A stretch of 64,000 bases of DNA from Echiichthys vipera (lineage: Eukaryota > Chordata > Actinopteri > Perciformes > Trachinidae), in the NCBI GenBank assembly GCA_963691815.1, contig OY829645.1, forward strand, positions 16,534,848-16,598,847, given 5' to 3'. A program made the translations under genes and the position numbers. The notes under the pieces were generated by a model. That model did not search any database, was not told the DNA's origin, and saw nothing but the letters and a program-made list of their open reading frames with translations. This document shows positions 1-15,536 of the stretch, piece by piece (within the stretch, counting starts at the first letter, position 1; every line of letters begins with the position of its first letter).

Positions 1-3552
<3,552 letters not shown>

Positions 3553-3910
3553 TTGTACAAAAAGTAATCCACAGTTTTTTTTGAAATATAATGTTCTATT
3601 TGCCATATGCCAGATATGACGACTAGAAGTGGATCATGACGGCTATGTTTCATTATGTTTGGAAAACAAAAGGTAACAAAACTACTGTTACTTGACAAAA
3701 AATGACGATTAGGGTAAAGCATCAAAATGTCTTGGTTAGGATTAGAAAAAATACCTTTTATAGGCTAGAGGGGCTTAACAGTCCCCCTGGAAAAAGTCCT
3801 CCCTAAGCGGAGATCAGCAGTCTACAGCACAATGCCATTTCAATTTGTGGTATACACATGAAATAAATATGGGGAATACACGTGAATTTTCGGCATTACT
3901 TTTTGTACAA
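3553..3910. mobile_element. MITE-like element, 18-bp terminal inverted repeats
   Basis: TTGTACAAAAAGTAATCC at 3553-3570 is mirrored, with one mismatch, by the reverse complement of 3893-3910, giving a 358-bp unit with no coding capacity. That size and architecture fit a miniature inverted-repeat transposon. The 8-bp flanks (CATAGAAT on the left, CATCATAT on the right) are only loosely alike, so a target duplication is not established and I do not assign a superfamily. Confidence 0.6.
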
Positions 3911-6263
3911 CATCATATGGACTGCATTTGAGAACTGCATGTTCAAGCTCACCAGAGACACTCATATGAACTGTCACATGTGTTCTCATTGGAAATACTC
4001 CATTTGGTTTAGGCACGTATGGTATACAGGATTACACCAAGGCCATGTAGCCTGTTTGTAATTTGGTCCTAAATAAATCTCTTGACGTTCAATGAATTTG
4101 TCTGACAATTTTAGCGTCAGACGGCCCTGACAGACTGGACCTCCAGTTTGATTTTTTGTTGGCGTCTTTGTGTAAATCAAACTCCTTCTTCACCCTTGGA
4201 TGTTTATTTTTTTCCAGTTTCACGCAAGTTGCATGTAATATTGTCACTACGCCCTCTCGCTTGCTGTGAATTTTCTGACATTGAGCTGCTCTATTCGCAC
4301 ATGGACAATCGGACAATACACAGACTTTGTACAAAGGAGCTGATAGGGTAAAGTCTGTGTAATATGTGTTCTCACACATAGAACTTATATGTCTAGATAA
4401 GTTCAGGGTTACAGTGCAGGTGTGAAAGGGGCTTAAGTTATAATTTACGTACTTATTATTTCATAGAAATCACACTGCTCACCTGTGCCTATGAGCTCTC
4501 CTTCACTTACAGAATGCATCATTAGGTCAGTCCCACAACAGTCCATGAGCTGACCGTGTGATGAGCTTCTGCCTTTGTCAATCAGGAGCTACATACAAGA
4601 ACAGCGTGGTCTTAAATTTATGAGGATTATAACATTTGTGCAAGTCTCTGCCTTCAAACAAAAGTGACGAGTACAGGGAAACTGGCCCAAGGGGGAAGAA
4701 AATACACACTGTTACAGTTCAATTACTACATTTCAAGCTGCAAGTCATGGCACAGTTTGTATTAAGGCTAATACATTTCTTTTAAATGATTGTGGTAATG
4801 TAGTTAATTTAAAGCAGATTTCCATTTTATGCTGAAAAGAATTTCCACCTCAAACAGCCATCCATCACCAGCCCTCCACACATTCTGAACAAGCACCGTA
4901 ACACCTGTCAAGTGGAAGGGCTCTGTGGTTCTTTTGCCTTCTGTCCTTTGATTTATAGGAAGTGAGGAGCTGCCAGGGTTATAATTCCTGACATTACCAA
5001 CAGGACTATAAAACTAGCCTCTCCCGGACATGCAGAGAAAGGGCGAACAACTGCAGTTGTCCCAGAAGGGGCCTGCAGGGTGTTAAGATGTCTGATTTAT
5101 TGATGTGACTTAATCATGAGGTGAAACGAAACCATAATTTTTTATCAACAATGCCACTGCTGGATATCAAAGAAGAAATAATTTTTTTTATGATGCATGG
5201 ACTGCAAGTGAGGAGTAAGTTTACACCTTTATTATCCAAACACAACATTGAATCATTATTGCCTTATAAAACAAAACAGTTGATTATTTCAAGTATCAGA
5301 CATCTTTCATTTATAGAGCACTTTTCAAAAGTCAAATTAAAAGGGGCTTCACTAAAATCAACAAATCCTTAGATTTTATCTATTTTTAGACTTTACTCAA
5401 CGCTTCGGTTGAGTGGCACGACTCTTGCACACAAAACAAACAAGCAGCGCAGACACACTTGTAAAGGGCGTCCCAAAAGAAGACTTCACACACACTAACA
5501 ATGTGACTTGCAAGAAAAGTTTTCAGACGACAACAATGCAAGAATCAGGACACCACAGATATCATAGCTTCTATAATTCTTACGGTTATGAACCTCTACT
5601 TTATGTTACTGAAAATATGGCAAAATCCATTAATTCTGACATCCCTAGCTGTGGCGATTGCTCTAAGACTGCAAGGGAAGCTGAGCCCTAAAATGTCACC
5701 AAAAAAAAAAAAATTGAAATATGTACTCCTGTGTGTACATTTGATTGACTAAATACGCGCTAGAAAGCCTTCATCTTTTGTTCACAATCTGCATCTTATC
5801 ACAGGTAACTGGTGCAACTTCCTTCTCCTTCATCCCCACAGCGCTTTGCACAGTTGGACGCTCAGCTTCTACTGACTTCAATGGGGAAGCGTAGAGCGGG
5901 TTGTTCCACTGCAGCCAAACTAACTTTATCGTTGGATAAATGCTCGGCTTCTGATGATTGGATGAGGTCTCTGAGGCGGAATCCTTCTTTGATTGACAGC
6001 TAAATGAGCGAATCAGCGATCTGGAAGAATAAACATCCAACAGAGCATTTGTTCTGAACTGATCCGGAGACTTTACTGATCCCCAGCGACTTTGTCTTTG
6101 TTAAAAACGACTAGCGTTGTGTTTGGCGACTCTGTTCTGTCATTCTGCAGTTTCTTTTTCCAACGAGCAGCAGCAGCTGCGGAGCTTCACCCCCTGTCAC
6201 TCACACTCACACTCACAGGCGGTCACACTTCACAGTAGCCTGGCGCAGCAGCTCCAGCTAGAC
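3911..6263. other. Non-coding; possible old repeat sequence at the right end
   Basis: No gene found. The stretch 4080-4440 and the stretch 5780-6100 both have the feel of dispersed fish repeats: the latter has a GC-richer core around 5860-6000 with the phrase CTTCTACTGACTTCAATGG. I cannot prove either from one window. Frames at 5121-5372, 5413-5691 and 5812-6003 carry no domain I recognise. Confidence 0.4.
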
Positions 6264-6377
6264 CAAGGGCGTTTAAGCAACCTAGCTCTGCTGGCCATTG
6301 AGAGGACACTGGTCAAGACCCTGGAAAAAACGCCTAGTTGGTACGACAAGGTCACAGATCATTTTCTTGAAAAGGAA
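6264..6377 (+). pseudogene. hAT transposase C-terminal remnant (ZMYM1/TTF-like)
   Basis: The frame reads RLSNLALLAIERTLVK followed by a KTPSWYDKVTDHFLEKE-type tail and then a stop. This resembles the very C-terminus, after the hAT dimerisation region, of the hAT-derived transposases related to ZMYM1 and TTF-type zinc-finger proteins. In a full transposase this region helps dimerise the enzyme that cuts and pastes the element. Nothing upstream in the same frame (6117-6263) resembles the catalytic domain; it is Gln/His/Ser-rich filler. The remnant is about 38 codons of a protein normally several hundred residues long, so it is a dead fragment. Assignment is by remembered motif, hence moderate confidence. 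Confidence 0.5.
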
Positions 6378-7900
6378 TGAAGGATAGAATTTACATATAA
6401 ATAAACAAACACATTTATGATGTAGGCCGGAAAAATTAGCTTCCCCTATTTGAAAGACCAGCAGATAAATAAGAACTTAGTCTCAGTTAAATGTTCAGAT
6501 GCCAGATCATTTAAATATGCATTTACAAATCTAAAAGCTCGTAACAAGGACAGAAACGATGTCAAGAAACTTGAGTGACTGGAATACTAAGAATCCAACT
6601 ATATAGAGCCCACTGTGTTTCACATGATGATTACTGTTGCACTACATGCTTACCGCGGAGGCAGGACTACATTTAACTGAATTGTAATTTGCTTCACTTG
6701 GTCTTCACCTTGATACTTGCTTTGCCAATTTGTGACTTGTCTGAACTCATAATATGAAGACAATATATCTTTAATCAAATAAAATTTCACTGTATCTATT
6801 ATTCTAATGCAGGATAGGTTTGCAAAGCAATCTCGTAAGAAACAGCATCACTTTTGGCGAAAGAAAAGGTCGCTTCACTTGTGATCTTGAGCTCGGTTCT
6901 CAGCAGAGCCCTCCATTTATTCCTCAGAATGATGTTAACTGTCCAGGAAGCTCGGGCACAGAGGCCCTCTAGCATACTCAGGCCGACCCTTGCTGGCTCT
7001 CTGTGGGAGACAGCAGGGCCATGAGCACGGCGCAACCCCCGCTGACTCTCAAATCAAAAAGAGTCGAAGTTCTGACGGGTTGTGCTCGTCACCTGGACCC
7101 CTGCTTGTCTGTACCTCTGTTTCTGCTTTCCCGAGGCTGTGTGAGAGGGCATGAATTATTAACCCGGCTAAAATAAAAAGCTCTGCTTCGTCCAGGCCTC
7201 CTGTAGTCATGAATAATGGAAGAGGCAGCTCAACTACAGGCGTTTGGTGAGTCAAACACTGGGCCGTGATGGATGGCTAAGGGCCCACAGTGTCCCCCCC
7301 TCTTGACTCACCATCCTCTTCAAGTCTACCACACCCTGAAACCCAAAACACACGTCCAGATAACCTCTATTAATCTCTGCAAATGCTACAGCTTGAGCCC
7401 TCCTGCCCTGCCTCAGCACATCCCACTCGACCATTTGGCTTCCTGGAGGGATTTTTGTTTGTGGTTTGTTTGTCTTTCTCTTGCCTTTGCTTGCCTTTGT
7501 TTTGCTTCTCCCTGGCACTTTTGAAGTCATATGCTAGCCTGCTCTGGATTTTCAAAGGCAGGAGCCGACACAAGCACGCTCTCTCTTATACTTAATGCAG
7601 AACCATGAGGATAGAGACTTGAGCTTGATCTCTGCTCAGCTCCCTAGAGTAATGTATACCAATAAACTCTCTTGTGTACAATCACACTGTTCATTATAGG
7701 GGTGATAATTGATTTTCCATTTGTTAAGTTGTCATGCGTTATATGCATCATTTCTCACCTAAATCACCAACTGAGAATCGTGAGTCTCATGATAATATTC
7801 TTTCTCAGTGTATTTAATGTATCCATATACATACTATTCTGTTCTAAACTGAAAGTGTGTATCTGATCTTATTCTTAATACATTATTAGCCTATTATATT
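6378..7900. other. Non-coding; candidate conserved non-coding block near 7.04-7.26 kb
   Basis: No gene found. The part at about 7041-7260 is less AT-biased than its surroundings and holds TAAT/ATTA-rich motifs (GAATTATTAACC, ATGAATAATGG), as often seen in conserved vertebrate enhancers. This cannot be tested without another genome. Frames through 7252-7595 overlap each other on both strands and show no domain. Confidence 0.35.
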
Positions 7901-8248
7901 TAGTGGTTAGCACTGTCGCCTCACAGCGAGAAGGTTCCAGGTTCGCATCCCGGCCTAGGCCTTTCTGTGTGGAGTTTGCATGTTTGCGTGGGTTTTCTCC
8001 GAGTTCTCCGGTTTCCTCCCACAATCCAAAGACATGCACGTGTTAGGTTAATTGATTACTCTAAGAATTGCCCTTAGGTGTGAATGGTTGTCTGTCTCTG
8101 TTCGTCTCTATGTGCCCTGCAATAGACTGGCGTTCTGTCCGGGGTGTACCCCGCCTCACGCCCGATGTCAGCTGGGATCGGCTCCAGTCCCCCCGCGACC
8201 CCGACCCCGGGATAAGCGGTTGAAGATGAATGAATGAATGAATGAATG
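7901..8248 (+). mobile_element. tRNA-headed SINE with (TGAA)n tail
   Basis: The 5' part has a tRNA-like internal promoter: an A-box-like GTGGTTAGCACT followed by the B box GGTTCGCATCC at 7940-7950. It is followed by a body containing TCTGTGTGGAGTTTGCATG and TCCTCCCACAATCCAAAGAC, which I recognise as the common percomorph SINE core. It ends with GATAAGCGGTTGAAGATG and a TGAA repeat (8227-8248). SINEs encode no protein and are copied by a LINE reverse transcriptase that recognises their 3' end. Here the last ~38 bp (8195-8232) nearly match the last ~37 bp of the Rex3 copy at 31429-31465, pointing to an RTE/Rex3-type partner. No clear target duplication is visible. Confidence 0.85.
7903..7950 (+). 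promoter_or_regulatory. RNA polymerase III internal promoter of the SINE
   Basis: The A-box-like block lies at 7903-7914 and the B box GGTTCGCATCC at 7940-7950. The B box fits the tRNA consensus GGTTCRANNCC with one change. Spacing is compatible with a type 2 Pol III promoter. Whether it is active is unknown. Confidence 0.65.
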
Positions 8249-10260
8249 TTAATCAATCTGACACATGTTCTTTCAAGCCTGTAATTCTAATTTTTGTGAA
8301 ATTATACAGGAGGTCCATGCAGGCACAGGACATATTGCGTGTATAAAAGTTACACATCATGTTTATTCGTGAATCATTTTGACACCAAATATTATGTTTT
8401 GTAGTTAGGCTCTGTGTTTACACAAGCACACATCTCAGCGGGATGAGGACACTGTAAAAATATATTATGACCAATTTGACTGCTAGTAGATTGGGCATCA
8501 AACTACAGTATTTTTTTGAGTACTTATCACTTTTCTGATGTCATGATTTTGGTTTGGGAGCAGTTTCAACACAACACCCTGCTCTATCCCCCAATACTGT
8601 CTCCATTATTGTACACAATTAGCTGATGGGCTCCTGGATCGCTGACTTCCCAATCTACTCGGCTCTACCAAATTAGCAACCTGATACAATAAACAGACTG
8701 TACTTAGGCTTTCACAACAAACTGCGATATGTAGCTTAGTAGATAGCTGAACTTAAATCACCCCTTTCTACTGTTGTAAGCCGACCGCTTCAAGAAACAC
8801 TTCACTGACTCTGCCCTGTGAGTCACATTTTCCCTCCTGCTGCCTCCTGCTCTGCTCTCATCTGAAGTTGATGACTTGTTTCTTATCTCGCCCACCTTTC
8901 TTATTCTAGGCTCCCATTTGTTTCAATTATTAGCCGAGGCCATTGCAAGGCTTTTATGCATCATAATTTAAGAATATCTACCTCCAAATATTTTTGCGAA
9001 TAAAACCCACCTTGGTTGTCTTAACTTTGTTTCCTGTACTGCAGCTCCAACCTTTAAGATCTGGCAGCACTTTACACTCTTCTCCATCCATGCAGGGATG
9101 CATCTGGCACCACCACTTCTGTGCAACTATGGATGCTGTGAGGAAAGTAAAAGAAGGATTTTTGAAAAATTAACAACATGCTGATTGAAAGTGTATCATG
9201 ATTCTGCCCTAGCCTGTTTCTATATGAATCATAGTGATTTAAGAGTGCTTCTTTTGACTTCTGCTTGACAGAAGACACCAGAGTCCTGCCGTGGTGTGTT
9301 TTCAGGTCTGAATTACAGGGTGTGGATCAATGTGAAGCCGGTGAGTGTTGTGAGCAGGTGTGTACAGTTTAAGGAGGGTGAATGTTAGTATGTACCGGGG
9401 GTAATATAGCGTGTAGCAGAGTTTGGCATGTCAAGGTCTTAAGTTGCTCTGAGGAAGCCTACGGGGGAGAAACATCTTCCCCTGACATTTTTAAAGTGAA
9501 AAGAGAACTGTCAAAATCGAGGAAGTCCCTGTCAGAGAATAAGGATCGATTCACCTGTAACTGAGGCCACCTTTGACATGATATTAAATGATCTGGCCTT
9601 CTGTCAACTCCGCTGAACATAATGTCTGATTTGGCCTAGACAATGAATGAACTGGTGGGCGATTTGATTTGAGGATTATAAAGTCCTTGCGACACAGCAG
9701 CAGGATCACGGAAATCTCAACACTGCATTTCTGTTTCCTTCTTTCATTAAATACACTTATCAGTGAAAGAAGCACCAGAGGCACAGTGACAGGTGTGACA
9801 GTTTTTTGACCGTACCGTATTTTTACCCTAATCAGAGGTCCCCCTCAAATTATATCCAAAAGTGGAAGGAGAAGCCTGGCATACCGTCTACACAAGATGG
9901 AGCCGCTCTTGTTGTTCCCGCCACCTGTCCAGGGAAGCAGGAGCACTTGACAGTCTGGGATCTCTCTTCGATCTTGTTCTTGTTGCAGCATCGGTGTGCG
10001 GCAATTACCTCACAGGTTCCCGCTTTCACATGAACTGGAAGCACAAACACACACAATGGTTAAGTGACGACCCTCTGCAACAGTAATTCCATTTGTCCAC
10101 CTTGTAATTCCATCTTGTCACCTAAACATTAGAGCAACAAATAATAAAACTGTAAGTATACATATGTGCTAGTAAACATTGTCCACACCACATTTTGCCT
10201 GTTCTCTTTCTGTAAGCTCATGTTGCCACTGAAGACATACATCTTTTTAGAAGGCGTCCC
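8249..10260. other. Non-coding, no gene seen
   Basis: About 2 kb with only short overlapping frames (for example 9382-9564 and 9806-10086) lacking any domain. I identify no repeat family or RNA gene. Confidence 0.5.
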
Positions 10261-10314
10261 ATACACACACACACACACACACACACATACACACACAGAC
10301 ACACACACACACAC
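10261..10314. repeat. Interrupted (AC)n microsatellite
   Basis: AC units broken by single ATAC and AGAC variants, about 54 bp. The variants suggest an older, less mutable tract than the others in this window. Confidence 0.95.
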
Positions 10315-12207
10315 GTATAGGGCATTTGAGTCATCTCAGCACAATCTTGTTTCGAATATTCAAACACAATTGCTAGGTCATCCCCGTGGTAGAGGAGCCC
10401 GGCTTTAAATCCCAGCGCTGCCCCACTTGATTAAAATCACTAAACTGCTAATTTCTGGGAAAATAACATTACATTATCAATTACAAGGGCACAATTTTCA
10501 CTACCATTAAGTTGGATCAAACATCAATACTGCTATCTATTTTATATTCATTACTTTTCGGCATTGACTCATCACCATTCTGTGCATGTTTGTGTATTTG
10601 CACGTAACAATCAGGATTGGATGAATGAAAAAAGTAAATAAAATTGGGAAAGTTTTGACATTCCTTTCAGATAAGCCTTAATTATGCCTGTAAAGATTTT
10701 CAATTTGGAACTTGACTTGAAAATAGATTGAGGTGAGCCTCCATCTTCCCATTAGCTAGCAATCCTGAAATCTCATCTACAACATTAAAAACATTTTGCT
10801 TCCAATCAATAAGGTGCTATTCACATTCCCACAAAAGGCAAGACAACAATTGCCGATTGAGTGCTTTCACCCAGTAGAAACTTACTGATGCAAAAACAGG
10901 TCAGGCTCCATGCCCTTGATGTGATTATCTTTAAGCCACCAGCATGCCCCCTGATCAAAGTTAATTTCAAAAGTTAAACTTTGTTTAAGAGACAGATGCC
11001 TGTGAACAACAGGTCATCACAAGAGGTGCAAGAGCAAAGACAATCATTGTTAATCACCTGATTATACAGGAAAACAAATAACTTGTTAAGAAAGTGCTCA
11101 CTATTTAAACTTGCCAGCATTACAAATCACAAATCAAGACTGCAAGATCAATGGGATAATATTTCTCCATTACTCCTACAATTTAACTTAATTATCTGTC
11201 AAAACAAAGTGTCACTGATGTTCTTGTCTGCAAGTCTCACACAACAATGTGCTTTTTGGATGTAGTTCTGCTGTATGTACACCCGCTCTGCTGTGATATG
11301 AAAGGAGGGGAGAAAGCTACAGCGCGTGCTGCAGGTCTGGCCTGGGACTCGACTTATTAAGGTGCAGGAAACGGCTGGTTGGGGCTGTTTGTGTGGAGAG
11401 AGATGCTAATTAAAACTGGGGCTGCTGGCGAAGGTTGCTGAATCTGAGGTTGGAACCAATACCACCACGCAGTGTAGACTGGAGAGGAGGTCACAGGTCA
11501 GAGAGCAAGGCGTGATGGTCAGCCCAAGCTGATAAGGATACATATGATAAGAAACAACTATGAACTGTCTCACTTCTGTTGTTACGGTATACTATGAGAA
11601 AACAGAGCAAGGAAAGTGTATTAAAAAACTGGGAAAGAACTAAATTGAAATGAAGAAAATAAATATTACTTTACAATCTTCACAGCATTGAAGAATATCA
11701 CAAAAAATAAAACAAAGACCAGACCCTCTGCATAATTAGGTGGAACAATACAATTGGGAAATTAAAATTGTAAACATTCAAAGAGTGGTTTATATTTTTT
11801 TATACAGCTTTTTATGTTATGAGTGTTAGATGAGAAGACTGATACCACTTTTTAAGCTGCAGCCAGGACAGGGTTTAGGGGGTTTCACATGCAGTCATTT
11901 CAATGAGGGAAGTAGAAGAAGCAGAGGAGGAGCTGTTTCCATCACAGTGGTACAGGTATGAAGTAGTTACCACCCACATGAACTTGCATACATTTTGCTA
12001 TGCCGCACAAAGATCCACATGCTGAACTTCTGGCAGCTTTGGCCAGCTGCTTTTTAAAACGCTTTGGGAATACTCTTGCAGGTAGGTGGTTGTGGAAGCA
12101 GCTTTTGCTTAGATTCAGCTTAACACACTGTACAACCACAACTTTATATTTTTGACACTTTTTTTTGTAAAAATTAAACCAAAGGGATCAGATGTTTTAA
12201 CCGGTGG
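10315..12207. other. Non-coding, no gene seen
   Basis: AT-rich sequence. The minus-strand frame at 11942-12139 (about 65 codons) and the plus-strand frame at 11083-11265 show no recognisable domain. No repeat family identified. Confidence 0.5.
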
Positions 12208-12312
12208 GCTTTAGAGATGCTAGTCTTTGAATTTTTGTCTAACCTTTGGACAGGTCGACTGGTTTCCCCATAAGTGTATTCCTCAGAATGTCAAATTATT
12301 ATTATTATTATT
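12208..12312 (+). repeat. Fragment of a common fish interspersed repeat, ending in (ATT)n
   Basis: The phrases GCTTTAGAGATGCTAG, CTAACCTTTGGACAGG, GGTTTCCCCATAAG and TCAGAATGTCAAATTATT follow the order of a widespread percomorph repeat I remember, but with its middle missing. It ends in a short ATT run (12297-12312). The missing middle resembles the fragment at 16740-16850. Identification is from memory of the family only. Confidence 0.4.
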
Positions 12313-13376
12313 TAGCTTTATTGAAGTGGGGCTGCATGAGGTACTTATGGACAGGCAGTGTATTACCTGCCATACTGCCAGTTTGGAGAAGAGGACAAGA
12401 ATCCTAACACGGAAGCTAAGCAATGTACTGCTGTGGACAGGGGAAGCACTGTAAACCCATTTTAGACACCTACAGAAGTTTCCCCTCTCCCTCTCTCTCT
12501 TTCGGCCGTTCAGTCTCCGTGCGCAATAGTTCTTCTGTTTACTCCGGCTCATAAAGGATCCTTTTGTCCCCACAGTGAACAGCATTTCATTGCTGCTGTT
12601 ACATCTATGTTTTTATTTTCTTGTATTTGTTTATTCCATAAACCCAAAAGTTTGACTAAAACAGTTGATATGCAGTGTAAAACAGTGCGTAAAACAGTGC
12701 ACAGTACAGTTGCTCTTATGTGTAGGAATAGATACACAATACATACTGATATTGATTTTTTCAAAGGTGACTAACGTAATACTACTGTCTGCTTCTCAAA
12801 ACTGCCATCTAATGTAGGTTATATACAGACTATAAAGTGCCTCATATAACACACTTCAAAAAAGCCAAACAATCCTTTAAGGATATATTTGAAACAAAAA
12901 AAATAAAAATGGAAAAGGTGATTTAAAAACAGATATCAGCATATTAAGTCCTCCTCTCTCTTTTTAAAGTTTAAGATATATTCTCATCTTACTATATTTT
13001 ATGTTTTGCATTGTATTTTATATTTAGTTGAGTTTAAATTAAATTATATTATATATATATTATATATATTTTATTCTTTATTATTATTAATTTTTGTTCT
13101 GATTTTGTTTTGTTCTAAGTTGATAACTATCAATACTTAAGGATTATGGATGGTCCTTATGAATGTATACAATTAATTTAAAATTGAGAAACATTATATT
13201 GGCAAGAACATCTTTTGTAAATCATTTAACATTAATTTATTATTTACAAAACCCTTTGGGCATATTTCAACCAAAGTGGTGTGTATATTACAGCTATTTT
13301 CTTCTCACGTCCTTTCACTCAAACATACAGGAATGTATTTAATTCAGAGCTGCAGCTCTGGCAGGTAAGAGGTCAA
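12313..13376. other. Non-coding, with a strongly AT-rich patch
   Basis: No gene. Around 13036-13076 the sequence is almost pure TA/TTA, a likely easily melted or replication-slippage-prone patch. The minus-strand frames near 12283-12764 are low-complexity and lack domains. Confidence 0.5.
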
Positions 13377-13470
13377 TGTTTTGCCCAAGGACACTATGAC
13401 TACTGTTTGACTGCTGACCCTCTAATTCTCAAGCTGTAAATGGTCTGTTTAACCACCAGGGCCACCCTTT
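13377..13470 (-). repeat. Diverged tRNA-SINE fragment (reverse orientation)
   Basis: The order TTGCCCAAGGACACTATGAC, CTGCTGACCCTCTAATTCTC and ACCACCAGGGCCACCC is what the reverse complement of the GTGGCTCAGG-type fish SINE (see 60871-61140) gives after heavy decay. The tRNA-like boxes are no longer intact. Confidence 0.4.
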
Positions 13471-14412
13471 CATGCTGTTTACAGTAAAAACCATGCATTT
13501 TGTAAAGCATGGCATCAATGGAAGTGTGTAGGGCTCACAACACTTGTGATCAATATATTTCTATTAAAGCACTTAGGACTGTCATCAGTTAGAATCACCC
13601 GGCACCCACGTCAGCAAGAGGCAGAGATGAGAGACAAAGAAAGGTGAAAGGACAGAGACCACTAATGAGAACTGGCAGAAGGTCCAACCCTTCAGCCAAT
13701 CAATACCACTCTGAAGCAGAGCACTCCGTGCTACAATCATATTCATCGATCCCTGATTGATAAACACCAATATGCATCCAGAACCTGCAACGAGCTGGAA
13801 AAAAGGAGGAAACTCACCTTGTTCTACCCTTCTATTAAAACATCTGTTGCATAAACATGAGATATTTATATCAGTTTCAAGTTATTTGTACAACAAATGT
13901 AAAGTATAAAGAGGTTGGCTCCTAGGGTCTGATTGGAACTTTCTATATTTTCACAATGGCATTTATAATAATTAGATAAGAATGATCATAAAACAAAATA
14001 ATAATAAACTGAATACATATAAATTGTTTTAAGTGAACAATGGCTGATATAAATACCTGGAATAACTTGAACTCGCATGACTAGTTTTGTAAGTTTGTCC
14101 CCAATTCACATGTCTACTCATCCCAGACCATTAGCCCCAGAAACCACATTCATATTAGATAGTTATATTCCACTGCACAATTTAAGCACAGTGCAAAAAT
14201 ATTCAATGCCAAATTCACATCGTTCCAAATTAGAAATATTGAGCATGACTCCCAGTGAGAAGAACTACAGACATTTTAACAAACCATATGCAAAACTGCT
14301 GCAAATCCAAGACTGTAGGCAGTTACATCGAAATAAAATGTAATATTGAACACTGAAAGAAATTCAGTGTTGGCTGGGACACAGGGCTTTCACAGACCCA
14401 GACTCCCCAATA
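13471..14412. other. Non-coding, no gene seen
   Basis: AT-rich, with short frames only (for example 14077-14343 with no domain). No repeat recognised. Confidence 0.5.
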
Positions 14413-14600
14413 GGCCTGCAACTTTGGTCCATTAATCCATTAGTTGTTTGGTCATTCAAATGGTGAATAATGGGGATCAATGTTTCCCAAAACCTAAGAT
14501 GACGTTCAAATGTCTTGTTTTGTCCACAACTCAAAGAAAGTTTACGGTCATAGAGGAGTAAACAAACCACGAAATATTCACATTTAAACACTCAAAAATG
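14413..14600 (+). mobile_element. hAT-like MITE fragment (TAGGGCTGCAAC family)
   Basis: The ordered phrases CCATTAGTTGTTTGGTC, AATGTTTCCCAAAACC, AAGATGACGTTCAAATGTC, TTGTTTTGTCCACAAC and ATTCACATTTAA match the interior of a fish element whose ends read TAGGGCTGCAAC. A second fragment of the same family lies at 61272-61480. Both terminal repeats are missing here, so it is an immobile relic. Confidence 0.6.
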
Positions 14601-15236
14601 TGTTTGTATTCTGTTTATGTCCTCTAAAAATTTAAACAGTAGTGAATAAATGTAACAACAACACTGTTCATTAGTTCATGTTGAATAAAGTGGAACATCC
14701 AAAAAGTAGAAAATACAAACCTGTCATTACTTTCATGAGGGTGAGGGCATTTATAAATACGCCTCTGAAATGTTTGAGTCCTCTGACACAGAAAAGAAGA
14801 GTTGACAGATGCACACTGTTTTCAATTTGCTCATATTACCTGTCACATTGCCTGCTGCACTCTCTTTCACTTGATATCATGTTTTTAACGGAGCAGTTGG
14901 ATAATGTGATGACAAAAGCAGGGCAAGAAGAAAAAACGTCCTATATTTATAAAATGTATTCTTGTGTAAATTTGAATTCTTACATTTGGAAGGCATTTTG
15001 TTTTCACTAACAGATTTTTATATTCCAAAACTGGTGGCACTCGGAAGTCACAATTACTCACAATAAACGACTGATGAAGGAATTGAAATGGAATAAAGGT
15101 TGAACATGTAGAATCTTCTTAGAAGCTATATATTTTTTTTAAATACACCCACGGGGCGTTTTTAGGGGTACAGAAGGAAAGTATTACTTTTCCATAAAAT
15201 AGTCTATTGAGTCAGAATTAGTATTTAAAACATTTT
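14601..15236. other. Non-coding, no gene seen
   Basis: Contains a plus-strand frame of about 110 codons (14678-15010) with no recognisable domain and AT-biased codons; I treat it as chance. Confidence 0.5.
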
Positions 15237-15239
15237 TTG

Positions 15240-15533
15240 ATGGGTTTGACAATGTATTCCTGTCACGTTCTGTCTACATTGTACCAGCCAATAGCAGCCC
15301 GCATTGCGGGGTTACCAGGGTTGTCTGTTGTTGGGTGCAGCTACTGTAGGCTGACACTGAGTGAAATAGAGTTTGCGAATCCTGCAGCTGCTTATTTGTT
15401 CCAGCAGCTGAGTGACCGGAGACGGGCAAAAACCAGAGTCAATATAGGCCAAGCATTCACTCGATGGACTGAGATAAAGGAGTTCAACAGCATTAAAACG
15501 CACGCCCAAATGGCTACGTTTCTCCTTGATCGG
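15240..15533 (+). CDS. Exon-like frame with splice donor, probably transposon-derived; function unknown
   Basis: From the first ATG (15240) the frame runs about 98 codons and ends in a stop only because it reads through a strong splice-donor match, CG|GTAAGC, with GT at 15533-15534. The last 40 or so residues (RRRAKTRVNIGQAFTRW, then KTHAQMATFLLDR) are basic then helical, and look like a short repeated exon I associate with transposon-derived fish proteins. I cannot name the family. The region around it is more GC-rich than its AT-rich neighbours. The upstream half of the frame (before about 15410) may be untranslated leader. No downstream exon was found. It could be the first exon of a decayed element, a domesticated gene fragment, or a chance frame. 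Confidence 0.35.
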
Positions 15534-15536
15534 TAA

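Noticed and set aside
5121..5691. Frames of 83 and 92 codons
   Set aside because: AT-biased, no homology recognised, no exon signals.
7901..7975. Possible tRNA gene
   Set aside because: The A and B boxes belong to a SINE head: the sequence does not fold into a cloverleaf with an acceptor stem and continues into a SINE body. The same holds for 60871-60945.
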